NCBI RefSeq assembly: GCF_914271435.1 | Contig: NZ_CAJZAI010000029.1 | Span: 1-33,539 of the forward strand | From: Cupriavidus laharis | GTDB taxonomy: Bacteria > Pseudomonadota > Gammaproteobacteria > Burkholderiales > Burkholderiaceae | Direction of reading: 5' to 3' | Length of the DNA stretch: 33,539 bases | Shown here: positions 8,865-17,255 of the stretch, in pieces | How positions within the stretch are numbered: position 1 is the first letter of the stretch | Layout: each line of letters starts with the position of its first letter | The notes under the pieces: model-generated | Databases searched by the model: none | Told to the model about the DNA's origin: nothing | Seen by the model: the letters and a program-made list of their open reading frames with translations, nothing else | Translations under genes and position numbers: made by a program

Positions 8865-9214
8865 GCTATAGGACATTTCAGCTAATCCTCTGAATGTTGC
8901 GGTGGATTAAAATTTACCTACGACGCGACTTATTTTTCACCAGGAAATTTCTGCAAACAGATACTGATTTTCATCATGGAGAGTGATCGTATTAGGGGAG
9001 GGACTCGTTCGTCGGACAGCAGATCCGATCGTGCACCGGAGCGACTGGCGCCGGTCCGGTGTTACCGGCTTTTCTTGACAGGCACCGAAGGGTGCAGGTC
9101 CAGTTGGAGATGAGGTTGTGAGGTGAGGTGACTGAGCGACTTCGCGGCGGCGCCGGCGCTCACCCCCGCCCCTTCCCCGCAAGCGGGAGGGAAACGGTGT
9201 CGTGATGCGTGCAC

Positions 9215-9865
9215 TCAGTGCAACTGCCCGCCCTGCTCCCGCACATCGACGTCCGTTGCCAGCGTAGTGGCAACAGCCTGGCGGATGCCCCGAACCATCA
9301 TCTCCAGTGACATGCTCGGCTGGCCCGGATGACGCGCGGCCTGCTCGGGCAGATACGGGATATGAATGAACCCGCCGCGCACCCCTGCGCCGACAGGGGT
9401 AGCGAGGCAATGCATCAAGCCATAGAACACGTGATTGCAGACGAACGTTCCCGCCGTCTGCGACACGGCTGCAGGCACGCCGGCCGCGCGCATATCGCGC
9501 GCGATCGCCTTGATCGGCAGCGTGGAGAAGTACGCCGCCGGGCCTTGCGCAGCGATCACCGTGTCGATTGGTTGCGCCCCAGCGTTATCGGCAATGCGGG
9601 CGTCGTCGACATTGATGGCCACGCGCTCGACCGACATCTCCATGCGTCCGCCCGCCTGTCCGACGGCAATGGCCACCGCGGGCTTCACTTCCCGCAGCAG
9701 CGTGTCCATGGCATCGATGGCCGCACCGAACACGCACGGCAACTGGCGCGCCACGACCACGGCATCGCCGATGTGCTCGCCATCCAGTGCGCGCACCGCT
9801 TCCCATGACGGATTGATCGGCTCGTTTTCGAACGGCTCGAAGCCGGTAAGCAAGACGGTGCGCAT
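9215..9865 (-). CDS. pcp: Pyrrolidone-carboxylate peptidase (pyroglutamyl peptidase I)
   Basis: A 216-residue cytoplasmic cysteine peptidase (family C15) that removes N-terminal 5-oxoproline (pyroglutamate) from peptides and proteins. The family's catalytic triad is present at its usual spacing: E80 in SVERVAIN, C143 in GTFVCNHVFY and H168 in GFIHIPYLP. The N-terminal LLTGFEPFENEPINPS is also diagnostic. Length is normal for the family. The ATG at 9863-9865 is preceded by GGAG and lies 15 bases after the DUF979 stop, so it is the last gene of the operon with 5-oxoprolinase. The product of its reaction is the substrate of PxpABC encoded upstream. Confidence 0.95.
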   Translation of the reverse strand: MRTVLLTGFEPFENEPINPSWEAVRALDGEHIGDAVVVARQLPCVFGAAIDAMDTLLREVKPAVAIAVGQAGGRMEMSVERVAINVDDARIADNAGAQPIDTVIAAQGPAAYFSTLPIKAIARDMRAAGVPAAVSQTAGTFVCNHVFYGLMHCLATPVGAGVRGGFIHIPYLPEQAARHPGQPSMSLEMMVRGIRQAVATTLATDVDVREQGGQLH

Positions 9866-9880
9866 GACGGATCTCCGGAT

Positions 9881-10831
9881 TTACATGAGGAAGTACAGCA
9901 GCGCGATGTTCGCGACAAGGATCGCCAGCGCGGTCGGCACCTGCGCGCGGATCACGGCGTTCTTGTCCTCGAGTTCGAGCAGCGCGGCCGGCACGATGTT
10001 GAAGTTCGCCGCCATCGGCGTCATCAGCGTGCCGCAGTAGCCCGAAAACATGCCGATGGCTGCCATCACCGCCGGGTTGCCGTGGAACATGCCGACCAGG
10101 ATGGGCACGCCGACACCGCCGGTCATGACCGGGAACGCGGCGAAGCCATTGCCCATGATCACCGTGAACAGCGCCATGCCGACGCAGTACACCGCCACCG
10201 CGACCAGCTTGTAGTCCATGTTGATGTAGGCGGTGGTCAGGTGCGCCACGGCCTTGCCTACGCCGGCATCGGCGAACACCAGGCCCAGCATGGCCAGCAT
10301 CTGCGGCAGCACCAGTGCCCAGCCGAGCGATTCCGTCAGCCGGCGCGATTCGCGCATGCCTTGCGCCACCGTGTCGCGCGTCAGCCAGCACACCACACCC
10401 AGCGAGATCAGGCAGCCGATGCCGAGCGAGACGAAGGTCACGTTCTTCGGATCGAGCAGCGGAATGCCCGCCACCTTCACGTCCTTGAACAGCACGGTGC
10501 CGATCACGGTCACCAGCGGAATCAGCAGCGCCGGCACGAACAGCTTGTTGCCGAGGCGGCGCGCGCTGGTGCGGCGCTCTTCTTCGGGCAGCGTGTCGTG
10601 CTTGCCGTGGCCAACGCCGCCGAAGCCGGCGATCAGCGCCATCACCACGGCGCCGATGCCCACCGCCGCGGGCGGCAGGCGGTCACCGATCAGGAAGACG
10701 ATGGCGTACAGCAGCCAGAACAGGCCCGTGCTGAAGCGGCGCGGATGCTCGCGGTCGGCAAAGGTCAGCAGCGCGGTGATGGCAAGAACCAGGCCCGCCA
10801 GCCAGTACAGGTATTCGATGGATACGATCAT
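9881..10831 (-). CDS. DUF979 family membrane protein, probable subunit of a 5-oxoproline transporter
   Basis: A 316-residue integral membrane protein with about nine hydrophobic segments. It begins MIVSIEYLYWLAGLVLAITA and carries Gly/Pro-rich loops such as GNGFAAFPVMTGG and MFHGNPAVMAAIGMFSGYC near the C terminus, typical of DUF979. It starts only 3 bases after the DUF969 stop. DUF969 and DUF979 genes are regularly paired and found beside pcp or pxp genes, and have been proposed to form a permease for 5-oxoproline. The transport role is inference from this association; nothing in the sequence itself defines a substrate. Confidence 0.85.
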   Translation of the reverse strand: MIVSIEYLYWLAGLVLAITALLTFADREHPRRFSTGLFWLLYAIVFLIGDRLPPAAVGIGAVVMALIAGFGGVGHGKHDTLPEEERRTSARRLGNKLFVPALLIPLVTVIGTVLFKDVKVAGIPLLDPKNVTFVSLGIGCLISLGVVCWLTRDTVAQGMRESRRLTESLGWALVLPQMLAMLGLVFADAGVGKAVAHLTTAYINMDYKLVAVAVYCVGMALFTVIMGNGFAAFPVMTGGVGVPILVGMFHGNPAVMAAIGMFSGYCGTLMTPMAANFNIVPAALLELEDKNAVIRAQVPTALAILVANIALLYFLM

Positions 10832-10834
10832 GGC

Positions 10835-11563
10835 TTACTCCCCGCTCTTGGCAGCGACGTTTGCGGCAGCGGCCTTGCCGCCGAGCTCGCGCTCAAGCCA
10901 GCCGTCCAGGCGCTTCAGGCGCACCGCATGGATCAGGAATGCGCAGATCGCCGTCGGGATACCCCATACGGCAATGTGCAGCGGCTCGATGTCGATGTTC
11001 GACGACAGCAGGAAGGTGTGCATCAGCGCGATGGCGCCAAAGGCCACGAAGATGTCCTCGCCGAAAAACAGCCCGACGTTGTCGGTGGCCGCGCAGAAGG
11101 CCAGCACGCGCTGGCGGATCGGCTCAGGCAGGTGACCGAAGCGGTTTTCCGCCGCGCCTTCCGCCATCGGTGCCAGCAGCGGGCGCACCATCTGCGGATG
11201 GCCGCCGAGGCTGGTCAGGCCGACGGCCGCGGTCAGTTCGCGCACGCCCAGGTAGACGATCAGCAGGCGGCCGACGGTCGCCGACGCGATGCGCGCGATC
11301 CACGCCTGCGCATGCTCACGCAGGCCATGCCGCTCGAGCAGGCCGATCACGGCCAGCGGCAGCAGGATGATCAACGGCAGGTTGCGCGCCTTGACGAAGG
11401 CGGTGCCGATTGCAGAGAAGATCTGCATGACCGGCATCGATGCGGCGAGGCCCGTGGCGATAGCGGCCAGAGCCACCACCAGCATGGGATTGAAGCGCAG
11501 CACGAAGCCGATGATGATGACGCCGACCCCGATCAGGGGCCAGAGGTTGACTGCCTGTTCCAT
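10835..11563 (-). CDS. DUF969 family membrane protein, probable partner of the DUF979 protein
   Basis: A 242-residue inner-membrane protein. N-terminal helices (NLWPLIGVGVIIIGFVLRF onward) precede the conserved family segment VYLGVRELTAAVGLTSLGGH with HPQMVRPLL following, and FCAATDNVGLFFGEDIFVAFG in the C-terminal half. I chose the ATG at 11561-11563; a GTG three codons upstream (11572) is possible and neither has a clear ribosome binding site. It is followed after 3 bases by the DUF979 gene, so the two are certainly co-translated and very likely form one complex. Predicted to bring 5-oxoproline or a related compound into the cell, by gene neighbourhood only. Confidence 0.85.
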   Translation of the reverse strand: MEQAVNLWPLIGVGVIIIGFVLRFNPMLVVALAAIATGLAASMPVMQIFSAIGTAFVKARNLPLIILLPLAVIGLLERHGLREHAQAWIARIASATVGRLLIVYLGVRELTAAVGLTSLGGHPQMVRPLLAPMAEGAAENRFGHLPEPIRQRVLAFCAATDNVGLFFGEDIFVAFGAIALMHTFLLSSNIDIEPLHIAVWGIPTAICAFLIHAVRLKRLDGWLERELGGKAAAANVAAKSGE

Positions 11564-11665
11564 AAGAGACACCAGAAGAAGTGTGATGGAGGCGAGCTGC
11601 CTTCAAGCCGTCAGACTGCACGACGGGGAAGGCCGCGGGAAATGCCGGTGACAGGGCTTGCTGCC

Positions 11666-12406
11666 CTAGACGCCGGCGCGGACTGCAATGCCTTCGGCGC
11701 CGAGCCGCTCGCGGATGCGGCGCGCAAAGGCAAGCGCGTGGGCGCCGTCGCCGTGCAGGCACACGGTCTCGGCGCGGATCGGTACCCAGCTGCCGTCGAT
11801 GGCGCGCACGCGCTGCTCGCGCACCATGGTCAGCGTCTGGTTGAGAGCGACTTCCTCGTCTTCGTGCAGCGCGCCCGGCGTGCCGCGCTTGACGAGCGAG
11901 CCGTCCGGGTTATAGCCGCGGTCGGCAAAGACTTCTTCCTTGACGCGCAGGCCTGCCTGGCGCGCCACATCGATCATCTTGCTGCCGGCCAGGCCGAAGA
12001 AAACCAGGTCGGAATCAAAGTCACGCACCGCACGCACGATGGCTTGGGCCAGCGCCGGGTCACGCGCAGCCTGGTTGTACAGCGCGCCATGCGGCTTCAC
12101 GTGGTGGAGCTGGCCGCCCTGTGCGCGCACGATGGCGGCCAGCGCACCGATCTGGTACAGCACGTCGGCATAGACGGATTCCGGGTCGCGCTGCATCTCG
12201 GTGCGGCCAAAGTTGTCGCGGTCCGGGAAGCTCGGGTGCGCGCCAATGGCGACGCCTTTCTCGATTGCCCACTTCACGGTCCGCAGCATGGTGGCGGCAT
12301 CGCCCGCATGCCAGCCGCACGCCACGTTGGCGGAGCTGATCAGCGCGAGCAGCGCCTCGTCATTGTCACAACCTTCACCAAGGTCGGCGTTCAAATCGAT
12401 CTGCAT
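11666..12406 (-). CDS. pxpA: 5-oxoprolinase subunit A (LamB/YcsF family)
   Basis: A 246-residue cytoplasmic protein of the LamB/YcsF family, one of three subunits of the bacterial ATP-dependent 5-oxoprolinase that opens 5-oxoproline to glutamate. Family signatures are all present: DLNADLGEGCDND at the N terminus, ANVACGWHAGD, GAHPSFPDRDNFGR, HHVKPHGALYN, EVFADRGYNPDG and CLHGDGAHA near the end. The ATG at 12406 is preceded by a strong ribosome binding site (AAGGAG, seven bases away). It lies 19 bases after the pxpC stop, and 102 bases separate its stop from the DUF969 start. Length is normal. Confidence 0.95.
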   Translation of the reverse strand: MQIDLNADLGEGCDNDEALLALISSANVACGWHAGDAATMLRTVKWAIEKGVAIGAHPSFPDRDNFGRTEMQRDPESVYADVLYQIGALAAIVRAQGGQLHHVKPHGALYNQAARDPALAQAIVRAVRDFDSDLVFFGLAGSKMIDVARQAGLRVKEEVFADRGYNPDGSLVKRGTPGALHEDEEVALNQTLTMVREQRVRAIDGSWVPIRAETVCLHGDGAHALAFARRIRERLGAEGIAVRAGV

Positions 12407-12425
12407 TGCGGTTCTCCTTCAACCT

Positions 12426-13445
12426 TCAAGCTACGGCGCGCGTGCGGGTGCGGCGGCGCGCAGCAATGGTCATGCCGTCGCCCTGCCATTGCAGGGCCTG
12501 GTCAATCTGGCGCAGGTAGCGGTCCACAGCCGCCTGCGCGGCGGCGGCCTCTTCGAGCGTCACACGCAAGAAGCGCACCGATGCCCCCAGCGGCACCTGC
12601 GCCAGGCGCCACAGGTCGGCGCGGATCACGGCGCCGATCTTCGGGTAGCCGCCGGTGGTCTGCGCGTCGGCCATCAGCGCGATCGGCTGGCCGGCCGGCG
12701 GCACCTGGATCACGCCAGGCACCACGCCGTGCGAGAGCAGGTCGGCGCTGCGTTCGGCCTTGCGTGAGAGCGCCGGCCCCTGCAGGCGCAGGCCCATGCG
12801 GTTGCTGTTCGGCGTGATCGTCCACGCCGATTCCCACAGCGCAGCCTGCGCGGCGGGTTCGAAGTCGTCATACTCTGGCCCCGGCAACAGGCGGATCGGC
12901 ACGACGTCGCCGGTGCCGGCGCCTGGAAGCGCCCACGACGGCGCCTGCACGCCAAGCCAGTCCGAGCTGTCCGCCACCCCCGGGCGCGCGGCGGCGAGCC
13001 GGTCGCCTTCGTGCAGGGCGCGCCCCGCGAAGCCGCCAAAACCGGCCTTCAGGTCGGTGCTGCGCGAGCCCATCACCGGCTCCACGTCGATGCCGCCCGC
13101 GACGCTCAGATAGACACGGGTGCCGCCGCGCGTGGCGGGCAGCGTCAGCGTCTCGCCGCGGCGGACATCGAAGGCATGCCAGGACCAGACCGGCACGCCG
13201 TCCAGGTTGGCGTTGCACTCGGCGCCGGCCAGCGCGACGCGCATATCGGCGTGGAAGCGCACGGCCGCACGGCCCAGCGTGAATTCGATGGCCGCGCAGC
13301 CGGGCGCATTGCCGAGCAGCCGGTTGCCGATGGCCAGTGCCAGCGGGTCCATGGCACCGGAGCGCCCCACGCCGAAATGGCGAAAGCCGGTGCGGCCAAG
13401 GTCCTGCACGGAGGCCAGCGCACCAGGTCGGATGATCTCGATCAC
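12426..13445 (-). CDS. pxpC: 5-oxoprolinase subunit C (biotin-dependent carboxyltransferase-like, KipA family)
   Basis: A 339-residue subunit of the ATP-dependent 5-oxoprolinase, homologous to the allophanate hydrolase subunit 2/KipA family. Conserved motifs visible are SVQDLGRTGFRHFGVGRSG at about 13-31, GSRSTDLKAGFGGF, TPNSNRMGLRL and VPPAGQPIALMADAQTTGG in the C-terminal third. The start is GTG at 13443-13445, overlapping the pxpB stop as GTGA, so B and C are translationally coupled and made in equal amounts. The C terminus ends in an Arg-rich tail (AARRRTRTRAVA) outside the conserved fold. Earlier annotations often call such proteins urea carboxylase-related; the neighbouring pxpA and pcp settle the assignment. 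Confidence 0.93.
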   Translation of the reverse strand: MIEIIRPGALASVQDLGRTGFRHFGVGRSGAMDPLALAIGNRLLGNAPGCAAIEFTLGRAAVRFHADMRVALAGAECNANLDGVPVWSWHAFDVRRGETLTLPATRGGTRVYLSVAGGIDVEPVMGSRSTDLKAGFGGFAGRALHEGDRLAAARPGVADSSDWLGVQAPSWALPGAGTGDVVPIRLLPGPEYDDFEPAAQAALWESAWTITPNSNRMGLRLQGPALSRKAERSADLLSHGVVPGVIQVPPAGQPIALMADAQTTGGYPKIGAVIRADLWRLAQVPLGASVRFLRVTLEEAAAAQAAVDRYLRQIDQALQWQGDGMTIAARRRTRTRAVA

Positions 13446-14092
13446 GCGATGACCTCCTCGGCAATAAAACGTACAGTATCGCCGGGGGCAAACAGTGACG
13501 GCGGGTCACGGTCGGCCACGAACAGCGCGGCATCGGTACGCCCGATCAGTTGCCAGCCGCCCGGGGCGATGGCCGGATAGATGCCGGTCTGCTCGCCGCC
13601 GATGCCAACCGAGCCGGCCGGCACCGCCAGCCGAGGCTCGCGCCGGCGCGGCGTGGCCAGCTCGGGCGCCAGTCCGCCCATATAGGCAAAGCCCGGCTGG
13701 AAGCCCAGGAAATACACCACATACTCGCCTGCGCTGTGGCGGCGCACCACTTCCTGCGGGCTCAGGCCGGTATGCGCGGCCACGTCGACCAGGTCCGGCC
13801 CGTGCTCGCCGCCGTAGCGCACCGGGATTTCCACCAGCCGGCCCGTCGCATTGCGCGCCTCGCCGGAAGCCCAGGCGAGCCTCAGGTTGCGCTCCAGCGC
13901 CGCGACATCGGCCGTGCCGTCGAAGATCACCGTCAGGTTGTTCATGCCGGGCACGACGTCGACCACGCCACGCCAGCCGGCCGCGCGCACCGCCATGGCC
14001 CAGATGCGGCGCTGGACCTCGAGCGAGGCCGGCGGCGGCACGCTGCAAAGCAGTGCCTGTTCGGCAAGACGGTGGACGGTACAGGAGGTCAT
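13442..14092 (-). CDS. pxpB: 5-oxoprolinase subunit B (KipI/allophanate hydrolase subunit 1 family)
   Basis: A 216-residue subunit of the 5-oxoprolinase. Recognised by PVRYGGEHGPDLVDVA, the block YFLGFQPGFAYMGGL, and AVPAGSVGIGGEQTGIYP followed by PGGWQLIGRT, all hallmarks of the KipI family. I take the ATG at 14090-14092; an in-frame GTG at 14113 would add seven residues. Neither has a strong ribosome binding site, but the conserved protein begins near the ATG. It is the first gene of the six-gene operon and overlaps pxpC by four bases. A perfect palindrome lies 68 bases upstream of the start, suggesting repression of the whole operon. Confidence 0.93.
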   Translation of the reverse strand: MTSCTVHRLAEQALLCSVPPPASLEVQRRIWAMAVRAAGWRGVVDVVPGMNNLTVIFDGTADVAALERNLRLAWASGEARNATGRLVEIPVRYGGEHGPDLVDVAAHTGLSPQEVVRRHSAGEYVVYFLGFQPGFAYMGGLAPELATPRRREPRLAVPAGSVGIGGEQTGIYPAIAPGGWQLIGRTDAALFVADRDPPSLFAPGDTVRFIAEEVIA

Positions 14093-14159
14093 GGGCAACA
14101 CCGGCTGGAACACTGCTGATCAGTGTAGGCCCGTATGGCACCAGATGTGACCCATCAGC

Positions 14160-14186
14160 AATTCATCGATAATTTATCGATGAATT
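14160..14186. promoter_or_regulatory. Perfect 27-bp palindrome, likely operator of the pxp operon
   Basis: The arms aattcatcgataa (14160-14172) and ttatcgatgaatt (14174-14186) are exact reverse complements around a single base. It lies 68 bases before the pxpB ATG. Just upstream on the minus strand, the hexamer TATTAT (14188-14193) could be a -10 box, which would put the transcription start inside the palindrome, as for a repressor operator. No matching -35 box stands out. The regulator is not encoded nearby. A dimeric winged-helix repressor of GntR type is a guess based on symmetry and the ATCGAT half-sites. Confidence 0.6.
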
Positions 14187-14313
14187 CATAATAACGAAAC
14201 AGGGATGGGCACGGCACTAAGGATTGACCCTAATAACGGGCGTGACGCTATGCCGCTTTGCGCTGCAGGCTGCCATTGAGTAGGGTGAGGGGTTACCCCC
14301 TCAGCCCTCTCAC

Positions 14314-14345
14314 ACCACCGTACGTGCGGTTCCGCATACGGCGGT
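14314..14345 (-). ncRNA. Group II intron domain V (catalytic core)
   Basis: On the minus strand this is a 32-base hairpin with the sequence pattern of domain V: an outer stem ACCGCCGTA pairing with TACGGTGGT, an internal CG bulge, and an upper stem tgcg/cgca closed by a four-base loop. The catalytic triad reads CGC rather than the AGC of most introns, which is the class IIC form. It follows the maturase stop with no gap. Domain VI comes next (about 14281-14307), a stem built from gggctgagggg and cccctcaccc. Confidence 0.75.
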
Positions 14346-15743
14346 TCACGAACGAGACTGCAAGCGTCGCTGAGTATCCAGCAACGAGATCAGCCCCATG
14401 GCATCGAAGTAGCCCTTCGGGAAGGCCGCGTTCATGTGGCTTGCCCCGGCATTCCACCATGGGCCCCGCCCATTGCGGGTCGATTGCCACGCGCGGTCCT
14501 CCTTTAGCCCCTGTCGACGCAGCATCACTGCGCGGGTAGCGCGGCGCTTGGCCTGCCGCCATAGTATGCAGCGCAACCGCCGCCGCACCCACCCGTCCAG
14601 CGTCTCCAACACGCCTTTCACTTCCGTGTATTGGAAGTACCCGACCCATCCGCGCAATACCGGATTCAGCACCGCAATGGTGTGGGTCAGGCTCCTCCCT
14701 CGTCCCGGACGCGTCAGCTCCCTCACCCGTTCCGTCAGCCTTTTCAGGCTTTCCGGGGCGATACGCAGCCGCGCCTGACGGTGTGCTGTCAGGCTGTAGC
14801 CTAGGAACTTGCGCGCCCATGGCCGCGCACACGCGCTTTTGGCCTCGTTGACCCGCAGGTTCAGCCGCTCCGCAAGGAACACCTTCATCCCGGCCAACAG
14901 CTTCTGCCCCGCCGCCTTGCTTCGGACGTAGATATTGCAGTCATCCGCGTAGCGACAGAACGCCAGCCCCCGTTTCTCCAGTTCGCGGTCCCAATCCGTC
15001 AGCAGGATGTTCGATAGCAGCGGCGACAGTGGCCCGCCTTGCGGCGTGCCCTGCCTTCTTGCCTCGACCACCCCGCCACGCATCAGCCCCGCTTCCAGAT
15101 ACCGCCGGATCAGCTTGAGCACCCGGGCATCCTTCACCTGCCGCGCCACCCGCGACATCAGGATGTCGTGGTTGACCCGGTCGAAGAACTTCTCCAGATC
15201 GATGTCGACCACCCAGCGCCGGCCTTCCTGCACGTACCGCTGTGCCTGCAAGACCGCCTGCTGAGCGCTGCGCCCCGGCCGGAAGCCGTAGCTCGACTCG
15301 GAGAACCCCGGTTCGTAGATCGGTTGGAGAACTTGCAGCAGCGCTTGCTGGATCAGCCGGTCCACCACCGTCGGGATGCCCAGTGTCCTCACCCCGCCCG
15401 CAGGCTTGGGAATGTCCACCGCGCGCACCGCCTGCGGGATGTACCGGCCGGCCAGCAACGCCGCCCTGACGCTTGGCCAGCTCACCTTCAGCCAGTCACG
15501 CAACGCCGTCACCTCCAGGGCATCCACCCCGGCCGCGCCGCCATTGCCGACCACCCTCCGGTACGCCAGCCACATGTTGCTTCTCTCGACCACCGCCTCC
15601 ATCAGCGGTGGCGCCTGCGCTTTCGTTTGCCCGACAGCCGCCGTGCCAGCCTCCGCACCCCCATCGGCCCCAGGCAGGTTCCGCCCGCCTTCCTCCGCTG
15701 TGGGCTGCACTCGTTCGTGCATTTGGGCTTCGTCGGTAAGCAT
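14346..15743 (-). CDS. ltrA: Group II intron reverse transcriptase/maturase
   Basis: A 465-residue intron-encoded protein that helps splice its own intron and copies the intron RNA into DNA at new sites. Reverse transcriptase motifs are in order: VDIPKPAGGVRTLGIPTVVDR (about 109-129), SYGFRPGRSA (151-160), WVVDIDLEKFFD with catalytic Asp at 180 and 182, QGTPQGGPLSPLLSNI (231-246), and the active-site YADD at 265-268. The maturase (X) domain follows, with LRGWVGYFQY and RRRLRCILWRQ. No HNH endonuclease domain is present, as expected for class C. All catalytic residues are intact, so the protein may be active. The first 45 or so residues are poorly conserved, and the start could be at a later Met. 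Confidence 0.93.
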   Translation of the reverse strand: MLTDEAQMHERVQPTAEEGGRNLPGADGGAEAGTAAVGQTKAQAPPLMEAVVERSNMWLAYRRVVGNGGAAGVDALEVTALRDWLKVSWPSVRAALLAGRYIPQAVRAVDIPKPAGGVRTLGIPTVVDRLIQQALLQVLQPIYEPGFSESSYGFRPGRSAQQAVLQAQRYVQEGRRWVVDIDLEKFFDRVNHDILMSRVARQVKDARVLKLIRRYLEAGLMRGGVVEARRQGTPQGGPLSPLLSNILLTDWDRELEKRGLAFCRYADDCNIYVRSKAAGQKLLAGMKVFLAERLNLRVNEAKSACARPWARKFLGYSLTAHRQARLRIAPESLKRLTERVRELTRPGRGRSLTHTIAVLNPVLRGWVGYFQYTEVKGVLETLDGWVRRRLRCILWRQAKRRATRAVMLRRQGLKEDRAWQSTRNGRGPWWNAGASHMNAAFPKGYFDAMGLISLLDTQRRLQSRS

Positions 15744-16106
15744 CGAGGTCTGTCGTCCTAATCACGCTCATTCATGTTCGGCCCTTCAGTGCCTACCGCG
15801 CACCTAATATGGCCTCTGCTGACTTCTGCACCACCATCCCGGCGCCTCTCGACGCCGGTAGCCATCGTGGCAGCGGTACAGATCTCCCCGGGTATGACGC
15901 ACCCACCTTCACGCTTATGCCTGTCGGATATACGCCGCATCGGTCCGTGCAAGTATTGGGCTTTGGCTGTTTTGGCTGCCTCACCCCGATACGACGCCTC
16001 ATCCGCTTCCTGTTCGTCAGGCCAGCGCTTTGCCTCGGGCTTCCTTCAGACCCCCAGTCGCCCGGGGAACCCTTGCCTCTGGCTAACACTTCCCCTTGCC
16101 GGGTAT

Positions 16107-16151
<45 letters not shown>

Positions 16152-16158
16152 CAAAAGC

Positions 16159-16186
16159 AAAACGGCCGGGTTTCCCCGGCCGTTTT
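16159..16186 (-). terminator. Rho-independent terminator of lipA, also the intron's 5' exon
   Basis: The arms aaaacggccggg (16159-16170) and cccggccgtttt (16175-16186) pair perfectly around a four-base loop. On the minus strand the hairpin begins 24 bases after the lipA stop and is followed by GCTTTTG. The group II intron starts seven bases after the hairpin (16151), so the T-rich tail doubles as the intron's 5' exon recognition site. Confidence 0.85.
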
Positions 16187-16210
16187 GTTCATGCGATGCG
16201 ATGACGCCGA

Positions 16211-17206
16211 TCAGGCAAACCCCGCCTGATGCGCCTGCTGGTCGGCGTGGTACGAGCTGCGCACCATCGCGCCCACGGCAGCGTGCGTGAAGCCCATCTT
16301 GTAGGCCTCTTCCTCGAACATCTTGAAGGTGTCCGGATGCACGTAGCGCAGCACCGGCAAGTGGTGGTTCGACGGCGCCAGGTACTGGCCGATGGTCAGC
16401 ATGTCGATATCGTGCGCGCGCATGTCGCGCATGACTTCGAGGATTTCCTCGTCGGTCTCGCCCAGGCCCACCATCAGGCCGGACTTGGTCGGCACGTTCG
16501 GGTTGCGGCGCTTGAACTCCTGCAGCAGCTTGAGCGAGTGCGCGTAGTCGGCACCCGGGCGGGCCTGCTTGTACAGGCGCGGCACGGTTTCCATGTTGTG
16601 GTTCATCACATCCGGCGGGCAGGCCTGCAGGATGTCCAGCGCCTTGTCCAGGCGGCCGCGGAAATCAGGCACCAGCACTTCGATGCGCGTGGCCGGCGAC
16701 AGCTCGCGGGTCTGGCTGATGCAGTCCACGTAGTGCTGGGCACCGCCATCGCGCAGGTCATCGCGGTCCACGCTGGTGATCACCACGTAGTTCAGCTTGA
16801 GCTGGGCGATGGTGCGGGCCAGGTTGCCCGGCTCGTTCACGTCGAGCGGATCGGGGCGGCCATGGCCGACGTCGCAGAACGGGCAACGGCGCGTGCACTT
16901 GTCGCCCATGATCATGAAGGTGGCCGTGCCCTTGCCGAAGCATTCGCCGATATTCGGGCAGCTCGCCTCCTCGCACACCGTCACGAGATTGTTCGCGCGC
17001 AGGATGTCCTTGATCTCGTAGAAGCGCGAGTTGCCGGTGGCGGCCTTCACGCGGATCCAGTCCGGCTTCTTGAGCTTTTCGGCCGGCACGATCTTGATGG
17101 GGATGCGCGCGGTCTTGTCGGCCGACTTCTGCTTGCGGGTCGGATCGTACTGCTCCGCGGGGGATTGCGGGGTGTCGCTGGAGGAGGCGATCAGGGCGTC
17201 GCTCAT
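16211..17206 (-). CDS. lipA: Lipoyl synthase
   Basis: A 331-residue radical SAM enzyme that inserts two sulfur atoms into protein-bound octanoyl groups to make lipoyl cofactors of pyruvate and 2-oxoglutarate dehydrogenases and the glycine cleavage system. Both iron-sulfur clusters are visible: the auxiliary cluster ligands in CEEASCPNIGEC and the radical SAM motif CTRRCPFC. The auxiliary cluster's third partner, the Ser of RSSYHAD near the C terminus, is also present. The frame is open further upstream, but I chose the ATG at 17204-17206 because GGAG lies eight bases before it and the protein then begins at the family's usual point. It follows lipB by 49 bases, so the two form a lipoylation pair. 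Confidence 0.96.
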   Translation of the reverse strand: MSDALIASSSDTPQSPAEQYDPTRKQKSADKTARIPIKIVPAEKLKKPDWIRVKAATGNSRFYEIKDILRANNLVTVCEEASCPNIGECFGKGTATFMIMGDKCTRRCPFCDVGHGRPDPLDVNEPGNLARTIAQLKLNYVVITSVDRDDLRDGGAQHYVDCISQTRELSPATRIEVLVPDFRGRLDKALDILQACPPDVMNHNMETVPRLYKQARPGADYAHSLKLLQEFKRRNPNVPTKSGLMVGLGETDEEILEVMRDMRAHDIDMLTIGQYLAPSNHHLPVLRYVHPDTFKMFEEEAYKMGFTHAAVGAMVRSSYHADQQAHQAGFA

Positions 17207-17255
17207 AAATATCTCCGCACGCACACGGGCGTGCAATTCGCTTGTCAGCTTGTCA

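Larger units (their letters stand above)
8563..9214. other. 652-base intergenic region between the exoprotein gene and pcp
   Basis: No convincing gene lies here. It must contain the promoter of the exoprotein gene (minus strand) and the 3' end of the pcp operon transcript. Visible structure is a two-armed hairpin repeat at 8710-8798, an 8-bp inverted repeat at 8844-8864, an inverted repeat caccgga/tccggtg at 9034-9061, and an imperfect GC-rich hairpin near 9171-9191, just past the pcp stop on that strand. The last may end the pcp transcript, although it lacks a clear T tract. The short frames crossing this region change composition abruptly and have no ribosome binding sites. Confidence 0.6.

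Noticed and set aside
10082..12817. Plus-strand open frame of 911 codons
   Set aside because: Runs antisense to DUF979, DUF969, pxpA and part of pxpC. The His/Gln/Arg-rich product is typical of a shadow frame.
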